A stretch of DNA of 16,165 nt, taken from LMUY01 sp964245495. GTDB taxonomy: Bacteria; Pseudomonadota; Alphaproteobacteria; Acetobacterales; Acetobacteraceae. Positions 7,365 to 16,165 of this stretch are shown here, piece by piece. A program made the translations under genes and the position numbers. The notes under the pieces are model-generated. The model was given only the letters and a program-made list of their open reading frames with translations. It had not been told where the DNA came from and ran no database searches. Each line of letters opens with the position of its first letter. Position 1 is the stretch's first letter. The stretch spans positions 1-16,165 of the forward strand of contig CAXTNC010000062.1 of the NCBI GenBank assembly GCA_964245495.1. The letters run 5' to 3'.

Positions 7365-9051
7365 GCGCTGGCGGCCTTCATTGCTTCGGGAGTGCGGGGT
7401 TCAGGGGCATGGGCGCGCTCCTCCTCGGCCAGTTCCTTGCGGGACAGCTTGCCGACGGCGGTGCGGGGAAGCGCTTCGCGGAACTCGACGGCGATGGGCA
7501 GCTCGTGCCGCCCCAGCTTGTCGGCCAGGAAGCCGCGCAGCTCCTCGATGGTGAACGGCTCGGCGCCTTGGCGCAGCTTGACGAACACCTTGGCCGACTG
7601 GCCGCGGTAGGCGTCCGGGATGCCCACGGCGGTGCATTCCTCCACCGCGGCGTGCTCGTACACCGCGTCCTCGATCATGCGGGGATACACGTTGAAGCCG
7701 CCGGAGATGATCATGTCCTTCTTGCGGTCCACGATGGAGAAGTTGCCGCCCTCATCCATGACGCCGACGTCGCCGGTGAGCAGGAACCCGTCGATGACCG
7801 CGGACGCGGTTTCCTCCGGACGGTTCCAGTAGCCTGCGGTGATGTTCGGGCCGCGGATGCACAGCTCCCCCACCTCGCCCTGCGCCAGGCGCCGGCGCGG
7901 GTCCGCCAGGTCCACGACGACGATCTCGATGCCGGGCAGCGGCACGCCGATCAGGCCGGGGATCATCGTCGCATCCGGGGCGAGATGGGTGCCGGAGGAG
8001 CAGGTTTCCGTCATGCCCCAGCCGCCGCCCACCCGCCGTCCGGTCAGCGTCTCGAACCGGTGCGCCACTTCCACGGGCAGGGTCGCCCCGCCGCAGCTGG
8101 CGCTGCGCAGGGAAGACAGGTCGCGGCGGTCCAGGTCCGGCTGCGCGGCGAGGGCGATGAACATGGTGGGCACGCCGGGCAGGCTGGTGGCGCCCAGGCG
8201 CTCGATGTCGTTCAGCGCCTGGGCCGCGTCGAAGCGCAGCCGCAGCAGGATCGTGGCGCCGCCCACGAGGCAGCGCAGCATCACGGCCACCATGGCGTAG
8301 ATGTGGAAGAGCGGCAGGACGCCGAGCACCTTGTCGCCGTTCTGCAGCCCGAGACCGATCCCGGCGAACCAGGCGCTGTAGATGGAGACCGCCGCCGTCA
8401 GGTTCGCATGGGTCAGCATGGCCGCGCGGGGCAGGCCGGTGGTGCCGCCGGTGTACTGCAGCACCGCCAGGTCACCGGGCTGCACCGCAGGCCAGGCAGC
8501 GGGCGGCGCCCCGGCCGACAGCGCGGCGAAGCTGAGCACCCGCGCATCGTCCGGCAAAGGGGCCGTGGGCGGGCCGGCGCCAAACGCCGCGTCCTCGCCC
8601 ACGACCAGGCGGTCCCGCCGCCCGTCCGGCAGCATGGGGGCGGCGTTGGGCAGCATGGCGGCAAGGTCGGTCGCGATCATCACGCGCGCGCCGCTGTCCG
8701 CCAGCTTGCGCGCCATGGCCCGCGGCGGGTCCAGCGGGCTGAGATGCACGACGCGCCCGCCAGCCCGCAGCACGGCGAAGAAGCTGACCGGGTGGTACGG
8801 CACGTTCGGCAGGAACAGCGCCACCGCCTGCCCCGGCGTCAACCCCAGGCGCAGCAGCCCCGCCGCCGCCGCGTCCACCTGGCGGGCGAAGTCGCCGAAC
8901 GTGATCTCGCAGCCGCGGAACTCGATGTAGGCAGACCCGGCGAACTCCGCCGCCGCGCGGTCCAGCAGCTGCGGCAGCGTGGTGATCGCAAGCGGCGCGT
9001 CCCAGCGCAGGCCCGGCGGGTAGGAGCGTTCCCAGGCGAACGGGCGCGCGC

Positions 9052-9055
<4 letters not shown>
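7361..9055 (-). CDS. pimA: Acyl-CoA ligase (PimA type), ANL superfamily
   Basis: This 564-residue enzyme is predicted to activate the imported acid to its CoA ester. Motifs in order: P-loop YTGGTTGLPRAAML (201-214), GWGMTETCSSGTH (345-357), GFLLTGDVG (423-431), DRKKDMIISGGFNVYP (443-458) and the catalytic lysine K536 in TAVGKLSRKEL. In the P-loop the usual lysine-glycine (PKG) is replaced by R210-A211, a conservative but uncommon change. R. palustris PimA is known to act on C7-C14 dicarboxylic and fatty acids. The same range is inferred here from gene order and resemblance. The frame is open 61 codons upstream, but that part lies in the bifunctional gene. The ATG at 9055 overlaps the upstream stop (ATGA) and starts the typical N-terminus. 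The downstream end overlaps the thiolase start in the same way. Confidence 0.88.
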
Positions 9056-11130
<2,075 letters not shown>

Positions 11131-11132
11131 CG

Positions 11133-11825
11133 TCAAACCTCCAACCATTCACGCCGCACGCCGGCGTCTGCGGCCAGATCGGCGGGCGTGCCCTCGAACA
11201 CGACCCGGCCGTGCCCCATCACATAAAGCCGCTGCGAGATGGCCAAAGCAATCGCCAGCTTCTGCTCCACCAGCAGAATCGTCGTGCCGCGCGCCGCCAC
11301 CGCTTCCAGCAGCCCGCGCACCCGGTCCACCATCATGGGCGCCAGGCCCTCCGTCGGCTCGTCCACCATCAGCAGCGCAGGCCTGCCCATCAGGGTGCGG
11401 CACATCGCCAGCATCTGCTGCTCCCCGCCGGACAGCGCGCCGGCCGGGGCGGCGGCGCGCTCCTCCAGCCGGGGGAACAGGGCATAGGCGTCCAGGAGGC
11501 CGAACGGCTGCCCCGGGCCTTTCTTCTCGCCCAGCAGGAGGTTCTGCAGCGTGGTCAGGTCCGGGAAGACCGCGCGGTCCTCCGGCACGAAGCCCAAGCC
11601 GCGCCGCGCGATCAGGTGGGGCGGCAGCCGGCCGATGTCCTGCCCGTCGAACACCACCCGGCCAGTGCGCACGACGCCGCCCATGACCGCCTTGAGCGCG
11701 GTGGACCGGCCCGCCCCGTTGCGCCCGAGGATGGCCACGATCTCGCCGCGGCCGACATGGAGGTCCACGCCGCGCAGCACCTGGCTCTTGCCGTACCAGG
11801 CGTCGAGATTGCGCACGTCTAGCAT
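11133..11825 (-). CDS. livF: Liv-type ABC transporter ATPase LivF
   Basis: One of two ATPase subunits of the importer, on the cytoplasmic face of the membrane (230 residues, family length). The signature LSGGEQQ (131-137), Walker B LLMVDEP (151-157, catalytic E156) and the switch LLVEQ (184-188) are as expected. LivF proteins normally have glutamine (Q188) where other ABC ATPases have the switch histidine. The Walker A motif reads GRNGAGRST (34-42), with arginine R40 (codon CGG) instead of the ATP-phosphate-binding lysine. This change would weaken the ATP site made by LivF Walker A and the LivG signature, which is itself altered (see LivG). The gene starts 7 nt after livG, with no clear ribosome site, so translation is probably coupled. 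It ends 2 nt before pimF. Confidence 0.93.
   Translation of the reverse strand: MLDVRNLDAWYGKSQVLRGVDLHVGRGEIVAILGRNGAGRSTALKAVMGGVVRTGRVVFDGQDIGRLPPHLIARRGLGFVPEDRAVFPDLTTLQNLLLGEKKGPGQPFGLLDAYALFPRLEERAAAPAGALSGGEQQMLAMCRTLMGRPALLMVDEPTEGLAPMMVDRVRGLLEAVAARGTTILLVEQKLAIALAISQRLYVMGHGRVVFEGTPADLAADAGVRREWLEV
11137..11142 (-). promoter_or_regulatory. Ribosome binding site for pimF inside the end of livF
   Basis: Read on the - strand, GGAGGT covers the last codons of livF and lies 6 nt before the ATG at 11130. It decides the pimF start against the ATG at 11148 and is the strongest ribosome site in the operon. This suggests pimF translation does not depend only on coupling with the transporter genes. 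Confidence 0.75.
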
Positions 11826-11832
11826 GTCATCG

Positions 11833-12591
11833 TCATGCCAGCGCGTCCGCCGCCGTGCCGAGATAGGCTGTCCGCACCGCCGGGTTGCCGCGCACCGCGT
11901 CCGGCGGGCCGGAGGCGATCACCTGGCCGTCCGCCAGCACCGTGATGCGGTCCGCCAGGCCGAACACCACGCCCAGGTCGTGCTCGATCATCACCAGCGT
12001 GCGGCCCTCCGTCACCCGGCGGATCAGCGACACCGCCTGCTCCGTCTCGGCATGGCTCATGCCGGCGGTCGGCTCGTCCAGCAGCACCGTGGCCGCCCCG
12101 CCCGCCACCGCCACGCCGATCTCCAGCGCCCGCTGGTCGGCATAGGCCAGCGCGCCGGCCAGCACGTCCCGCCGCGCGGCAAGCCCCGTCAGCTCCAGCA
12201 TCTCCTGCGCCCGCGCGTTCAGCGGGCCGTAGCCGCCCACCGCGCGCCAGAAGGCGCACCCGGCGCCCATGGGCTGCATCGCGGCGTTGCGCAGGTTCTC
12301 GAACACCGTCATGCGCGGGAACAAGGACGTGACCTGGAACGAGCGCGCCAGGCCGCGGCGGCTGATGACGTGGGAGGGCAGCCCGGTGATGTCCTGCCCG
12401 TGCAGCAGCACCTGCCCGGCATCCGGCGCGTGCCGCCCGCTCACCAGGTGGAAGAACGTGCTCTTGCCCGCGCCGTTCGGGCCGATCACCGCATGCCGCT
12501 CCCCGGCGGCGACCTCCATCGTGATGCCCTTGATGATGGCGGTGGCGCCGAAGCTCTTGCGCAAGTCCCGGATGCTGAGCGCGGGGATCAC
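11833..12591 (-). CDS. livG: Liv-type ABC transporter ATPase LivG
   Basis: The second ATPase subunit (252 residues). Walker A GPNGAGKST (37-45, K43), Q-loop Q86 in RSFQ, Walker B TVLLDEP (168-174, catalytic E173) and switch H204 in MIEHD are all intact. The signature reads LAYADQR (148-154), where LivG proteins usually have LAYGDQR, so the glycine that contacts ATP gamma-phosphate across the dimer is alanine (A151, codon GCC). The start is taken as GTG at 12591, overlapping the livM stop (GTGA) and followed by IPALSIRDLRKSFG, the normal N-terminus. The frame continues 110 codons upstream without a stop, but that part is a shadow of livM. The C-terminus AYLGTAADALA is typical of the family. 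Confidence 0.93.
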   Translation of the reverse strand: MIPALSIRDLRKSFGATAIIKGITMEVAAGERHAVIGPNGAGKSTFFHLVSGRHAPDAGQVLLHGQDITGLPSHVISRRGLARSFQVTSLFPRMTVFENLRNAAMQPMGAGCAFWRAVGGYGPLNARAQEMLELTGLAARRDVLAGALAYADQRALEIGVAVAGGAATVLLDEPTAGMSHAETEQAVSLIRRVTEGRTLVMIEHDLGVVFGLADRITVLADGQVIASGPPDAVRGNPAVRTAYLGTAADALA

Positions 12592-13859
12592 GCGACGGCC
12601 CCCTGCGCCTGCCAGGCCGACCGCGCCGCGGGCCAGCTGCGCCGCAGCCACAGCGCGCCCGCCAGCAGCGCCGCGGCGCCGGCCGCCCAGGGCCAAGCCG
12701 CGTGCGGCGGCGCATGGAGGCCGAACAGGCGTCCGCCGGACGCGCCGTTGCGCTCGGCCTGCAAGCGGAAGGCGAGTTCGGCCAGGAAGATCACGCCCGC
12801 CAGCGAGAGCAGCATCCCCGGAACCTGCGCGGCATACGACGGCAGCAGCCCGGCCAGCCGCCCGGCGCGGAGGATGGGGGCGTGGGCCAGGATGACGCCG
12901 GACAGCCCGCCCGGCGCCCACACCACGGCGGCGATGAACAGCAGCCCGTCATACAGCTGCCAGGCATCCGTCACGGTCGAGAGCGCCACCTGCAGGAACA
13001 CGACCAGGACCGCGCCCAGCACCGGCCCCCAGAACGTGCCGACGCCGCCGATGAACGTCATCAGCAGCACCGCGCCGGACGCCTCGGACGAGATGTTGGC
13101 CGAGGTCACGATCTCGTCGTTCAGCGCCTGCAAGCCGCCCGCCACCCCGGCGAACAGGCCGGACAAGGCGAACACCAGGAAGCGGATGCGCGCCGGGTCG
13201 TAGCCGATGAAGCCGATCCGCTCCGCGTTGTCCCGCACCGCGTTGGCCAGGCGGCCAAGCGGCGTCCCGGTGTACCGCCACATCAGCAAGGCGCAGGCGA
13301 AGGCCCAGCCGGCGATCAGGAAGTACACGTGGAGCTGCGGGCCGAACTCCAGCCCGAACAGCGCCGGGCCGTCCGAACGGTCGCCGTTGATGCCTTCCTC
13401 GCCGCCGAACAGGGAGGGGAACATCAGCACGGCGGCGCCGGCGAGTTCCGCCAGGCCAAGCGTGATCATGGCGAACGCCGTCTCGCCCCGCCGGGTCGCC
13501 ACGGCGCCCGCGAGCAGGGCCGCGACCAGCCCTCCCGCAGCCCCCACCAGCGGCAGCAGCGGCGCCGGCATCCAAGCCCCCGCGCCGGCCGCGCGCATGG
13601 CGTGCATGGCCGCAAAGCCGCCGAAGCCCAGGAACACCGCATGGCCGAAATCCAGCATCCCGCCCTGGCCAAGCAGCATGTTGAACGACAGCGCGAACAC
13701 GATGGCGATGCCCATGCGGCACAGCAGCGACAGGCCGAAGCCGCTCGACAGGAGGTATGGCGCGGCGATGGCGGCCGCCGCGGCGAGCAGCCATGGCAGG
13801 GCGGCTCGCAAGCTGACGTGCCCCCGGCGCAGCGGGATGGCAGGTGCGGCGGCGCTCAC
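12588..13859 (-). CDS. livM: Liv-type ABC transporter permease LivM
   Basis: Membrane-spanning subunit of the importer (423 residues). About ten hydrophobic segments are visible, starting near 20-38, 43-63, 72-88 and 100-120. The family core includes GQGGMLDFGHAVFLGFGG (64-81) and the cytoplasmic loop contacting the ATPase, around GRLANAVRDNAERIGFIGYD (202-221). After the core (ending near 325) there is a C-terminal extension of about 95 residues with two more hydrophobic stretches (349-364 and 391-405). Shorter members of the family lack it. The start is taken as GTG at 13859, which overlaps the livH stop as GTGA. A later GTG at codon 15 (HVSLRAALPW) is possible. The end overlaps livG by 4 nt. 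Confidence 0.92.
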   Translation of the reverse strand: MSAAAPAIPLRRGHVSLRAALPWLLAAAAAIAAPYLLSSGFGLSLLCRMGIAIVFALSFNMLLGQGGMLDFGHAVFLGFGGFAAMHAMRAAGAGAWMPAPLLPLVGAAGGLVAALLAGAVATRRGETAFAMITLGLAELAGAAVLMFPSLFGGEEGINGDRSDGPALFGLEFGPQLHVYFLIAGWAFACALLMWRYTGTPLGRLANAVRDNAERIGFIGYDPARIRFLVFALSGLFAGVAGGLQALNDEIVTSANISSEASGAVLLMTFIGGVGTFWGPVLGAVLVVFLQVALSTVTDAWQLYDGLLFIAAVVWAPGGLSGVILAHAPILRAGRLAGLLPSYAAQVPGMLLSLAGVIFLAELAFRLQAERNGASGGRLFGLHAPPHAAWPWAAGAAALLAGALWLRRSWPAARSAWQAQGAVA

Positions 13860-14806
13860 GCCGACCGCGACCCGGCCAGCCCCTTGGGCCGGAACGCCAG
13901 CATCAGCACCAGCAGCAGATAGGGCACCGTCGGCGCGGCCCGCGCGACCGTCAGGTTCCACAGGTCGGCCAGCCGGCCCGCCGGGTCCACCGCCAGGCCG
14001 AACGAGCCGAGCAGCTGCCACAACGGCAAATCGAGGCTGATGGACACGGTTTGGATCATCCCGATCAGCAAGGATGCCACGAACGCGCCCCAGATGGAGC
14101 CCAAGCCGCCCATCACCACCACCGCGAACACGATGGCGCCCAAGGAGGCCGCCATGCCCGGCTGCGTGGTGAAGGCGTTGCCCGCGATCACCCCCGCCAG
14201 CCCGGCCAGCGCGCACCCGGCGCCGAACACCAGCGTGAACACCCGCGGCACGTCATGCCCCAGCATGGAAACCATCTCCGGATGCGTCAGCGCCGCCCGC
14301 ACCACCAGGCCCAGCCGGGTGCGGGCCAGGGCGGCGAACAGCGCCGCGAACATCGCCAGCGACACCGCCATCATGAACACCCGGTACGCCGGGTAGGCCG
14401 TGCTCCCCACGTGGAACAGCGCGAAGTCCAGCGCCGCCGGCACGCGGTACGGCACCGGGTTGCGCCCCCAGATGAGCGGCACGACCTCGCCGATGACGAA
14501 GGCCAGGCCGAAGGTGAACAGCAGCTCCGCCATGTGCCCGCTGCGGTGCACCGCGCGCAGGCCGTAGCGCTCCACCACCGCGCCGAGCACGCCCACCAGC
14601 ACGGGCGCCACCACCAGCCCGCACCAGAAGCCGACCACGGTGCTGACCGTGTAGGCGAGGTAGGCGCCCAGCATGTAGAAGCTGGCATGGGCCAGGTTCA
14701 GCACGCCCATCATGCCGAAGATCAGCGTCAGCCCCGAAGACAGCATGAACAGCAGCAACCCGTACACCAGCCCGTTCAACCCGACGAGGACGAGGGACTG
14801 GGCCAC
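13856..14806 (-). CDS. livH: Liv-type ABC transporter permease LivH
   Basis: The other membrane-spanning subunit (316 residues), predicted to form the channel with LivM. The N-terminal segment SGLTLIFGMMGVLNLAHASF (24-43) is the LivH hallmark. Further membrane stretches lie near 57-78, 92-112, 143-162, 191-211 and 220-250. The loop HPEMVSMLGHDVPRVF corresponds to the ATPase-contact region. The start is a GTG, 3 nt after the stop of the binding-protein gene, with only a weak and distant AAGG before it, so coupled translation is likely. Liv-type transporters carry amino acids in many bacteria, but related ones carry aromatic acids, dicarboxylates, urea or amides, so substrate must be read from the binding protein and neighbours. 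Confidence 0.92.
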   Translation of the reverse strand: MAQSLVLVGLNGLVYGLLLFMLSSGLTLIFGMMGVLNLAHASFYMLGAYLAYTVSTVVGFWCGLVVAPVLVGVLGAVVERYGLRAVHRSGHMAELLFTFGLAFVIGEVVPLIWGRNPVPYRVPAALDFALFHVGSTAYPAYRVFMMAVSLAMFAALFAALARTRLGLVVRAALTHPEMVSMLGHDVPRVFTLVFGAGCALAGLAGVIAGNAFTTQPGMAASLGAIVFAVVVMGGLGSIWGAFVASLLIGMIQTVSISLDLPLWQLLGSFGLAVDPAGRLADLWNLTVARAAPTVPYLLLVLMLAFRPKGLAGSRSA

Positions 14807-14809
14807 CGG

Positions 14810-16036
14810 CTAGGGCTTGTCCTTGTAGGAGCAGGTGGTGGCCATGCGCGTCTGCTCGGCAGGGATGGCGGCGACGGTCTTGAAGCCCATGCCCGCCTCC
14901 TTGAACACGTGCGGCACGCCCGGCTCCAGCTCCGTGATGAACAGCGGCTGGATCAGCTGGTGGTTGTCGGCCCGCATGTCGGACGGGCCGAGCGGGGTGG
15001 CGCGCTCCATGCCGCTCATCGCCGCCGCGACCTTGGCGGGGTCGGAGCTGTCCGCCTGCTTCATGGCGGCGGCCAGCGTGTCGATCTCGTTGACCACGTG
15101 CCAGTAGTAGAAGGTGCGGCCGAACCGCTGCTCGAACGCGGCCGAGATGTCGTCGATGCCGGGCACGTTGCCCGCCCAGGTGCTGATCTGCGCGTCGCCC
15201 TTGGCGCCCGGCCCGGCCGCATCGACCGTCACCTCGTCGCCGATGTAGTAGGTGTAGAACTTGCCCTTGTAGCCGCTGTCCGCCGCGGCCTTGACCAGCA
15301 GCTCGATGTCCTGCCCCCAGTTGCCGGTCACCACCGCGTCCGCCCCGGCGGCCTGGAACTTGGCGACGTAGGGCGCGAAGTCCTTCACCTTGCCGAGCGG
15401 CACCCGCTCCGCGCCGACCACCTCCAGGTCCGGCCGGCGGTCCTTCAGCATCGCCTCCGCCGCCTTCTGCACCGACACCCCGAACGAGTAGTCCGGGTTG
15501 AACACGTAGACCTTGTGGGTGTCCTTCTGGCCCACGAGGTAGTCGGCCAGGGCGCGCATCTTCATGTCGCTGTCCGCGTCGAAGCGGAAATGCCACCAGG
15601 AGCACTTCTCGTTGGTGAGGCCCGGGTCCACCGCGGCGTAGTTGAGCAGCACCACGGCCTTCGCCGGGTCGCGCCGGTTGTTCTTGCCGATGGCGTCCGT
15701 CAGCGCGAACGCCACGGCGGAGCCGTTGCCCTGCGTCACGTAGTGGATGCCGTCGTCCACCGCCTTGCGCAGCAGCGTCAGCGACTTCTCCGGGCTGACC
15801 TCGTTGTCCAGCGGCACCAGCTCCAGCCTGCGGCCGGGGCCGGCGGCTCCCGCCGCGTTCGCCCGGTCGATGGCGAAGCGGAAATGCTGCTCGCCCAACT
15901 GCCCCGTCTGGGCCAGGGAGCCGCTCAGCGGGTCGATGTAGGCGATCCGCACGACTTCATCGGCACGGGCGGGCCTTGGCGGAGCCAGGACCGCGGCAGC
16001 CAACACCATCAATGCCGCGCCGGCGCAAGCTCGCAT
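14810..16036 (-). CDS. Periplasmic substrate-binding protein of the Liv-type transporter
   Basis: First gene of the operon, encoding a type I periplasmic binding protein (408 residues). It is predicted to capture the substrate and deliver it to LivH/LivM. A Sec signal peptide covers about 1-25 with the cut at ARA|DE, followed by VVRIAYIDPLSGSLAQTGQ, the usual first strand and ligand loop. A characteristic stretch NEKCSWWHFRFDADSDMKM (142-160) and a near-C-terminal C402 place two cysteines (C145, C402) in the mature chain that could form a disulfide. Other hallmarks are FNPDYSFGVSVQ (179-190) and VVTGNWGQDIELL (235-247). The start at 16036 gives a normal signal peptide and has GGGGGA about 6 nt upstream. 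An ATG at 16090 would add 18 charged residues before it and is less likely. The ligand is unknown. The linked pim genes suggest a dicarboxylate or related acid. Confidence 0.9.
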   Translation of the reverse strand: MRACAGAALMVLAAAVLAPPRPARADEVVRIAYIDPLSGSLAQTGQLGEQHFRFAIDRANAAGAAGPGRRLELVPLDNEVSPEKSLTLLRKAVDDGIHYVTQGNGSAVAFALTDAIGKNNRRDPAKAVVLLNYAAVDPGLTNEKCSWWHFRFDADSDMKMRALADYLVGQKDTHKVYVFNPDYSFGVSVQKAAEAMLKDRRPDLEVVGAERVPLGKVKDFAPYVAKFQAAGADAVVTGNWGQDIELLVKAAADSGYKGKFYTYYIGDEVTVDAAGPGAKGDAQISTWAGNVPGIDDISAAFEQRFGRTFYYWHVVNEIDTLAAAMKQADSSDPAKVAAAMSGMERATPLGPSDMRADNHQLIQPLFITELEPGVPHVFKEAGMGFKTVAAIPAEQTRMATTCSYKDKP

Positions 16037-16106
16037 CGACCGTCCCCCAAATCCGTGCTTCTCTCCGTGCCTTGACCGGCCGGGGCGCATTCTCGTCTCG
16101 TCCGCA

Positions 16107-16136
16107 ATCCTGACGCCGGAGCAGCCCGGGCGTCAA
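16107..16136 (-). promoter_or_regulatory. Possible promoter with overlapping inverted repeat upstream of the operon
   Basis: Read on the - strand, TTGACG (16136-16131) is a good -35 box. CAGGAT (16112-16107) follows after 18 nt and is a weak -10 box (3 of 6 matches to TATAAT). A perfect 7-bp inverted repeat TGACGCC / GGCGTCA (+ strand 16111-16117 and 16129-16135, 11-nt spacer) fills the space between them, just where a repressor such as a TetR- or GntR-family protein would sit. The site is about 70 nt upstream of the binding-protein start. No regulator gene is in the window. The remaining sequence of 16037-16165 holds nothing else I can support. Confidence 0.35.
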
Positions 16137-16165
16137 TGCCCCCAGGACGCGCCCATGCCCCTCCC

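Noticed and set aside
12592..12921. Possible N-terminal extension of LivG
   Set aside because: The 110 extra codons read as Arg/Gly/Ala low complexity and lie inside livM. The GTG at 12591 gives the family N-terminus and a typical 4-nt overlap.
13844..16075. 743-codon + strand frame opposite livH and the binding protein
   Set aside because: The composition is dominated by His, Gln, Arg and Gly, with no start context or family resemblance. It is a shadow frame.

Overview
The window is uniformly very GC-rich, with strong G/C third-position bias and long antisense shadow frames. Every recognisable gene belongs to a proteobacterial family. The RadA, Liv-type transporter and Pim-type beta-oxidation proteins most resemble those of Alphaproteobacteria. 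A member of the Rhodospirillales/Acetobacteraceae is my best guess, inferred from protein resemblance and not proven here. I saw no rRNA, tRNA, transposase, phage gene or CRISPR array.

Layout. Left arm, + strand (1-3687): radA (DNA repair, complete); a fatty-acyl/methylthiopropionate-type acyl-CoA ligase; and two tandem small secreted proteins that are paralogues, sharing a glycine-zipper core with identically placed Cys and His residues. Right arm, - strand (16036 down to 3706): ten tightly packed genes forming one apparent operon of about 12.3 kb. In order of transcription these are a periplasmic substrate-binding protein, LivH, LivM, LivG and LivF (a complete branched-chain-amino-acid-type ABC importer), then a bifunctional enoyl-CoA hydratase/3-hydroxyacyl-CoA dehydrogenase, an acyl-CoA ligase, a thiolase, and large and small acyl-CoA dehydrogenase subunits. 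The last five match the order and protein types of pimF-A-B-C-D of the Rhodopseudomonas palustris pimFABCDE operon, which degrades medium-chain dicarboxylic acids. The two arms converge with an 18-nt gap and a strong hairpin between them.

How it works together (inference): the importer brings in a carboxylate, plausibly a medium-chain dicarboxylate. PimA activates it to the CoA ester, the PimC/PimD dehydrogenase makes the 2-enoyl-CoA, PimF hydrates and oxidises it, and PimB cleaves off acetyl-CoA. Four of the junctions are 4-nt stop/start overlaps (GTGA or ATGA) and three more are gaps of 2-7 nt. This points to translational coupling and to the transporter and pathway being made as one unit. 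The only real gaps inside the operon flank pimC. The one between pimB and pimC holds two strong palindromes.

The points most worth a second look are: (1) the transporter/pim operon fusion as a predicted uptake-plus-catabolism module; (2) matching departures from consensus in LivF (Walker A Lys to Arg) and LivG (signature Gly to Ala), which fall in the same composite ATP site and predict an asymmetric ATPase; and (3) the unrecognised tandem Cys/His glycine-zipper secreted proteins.
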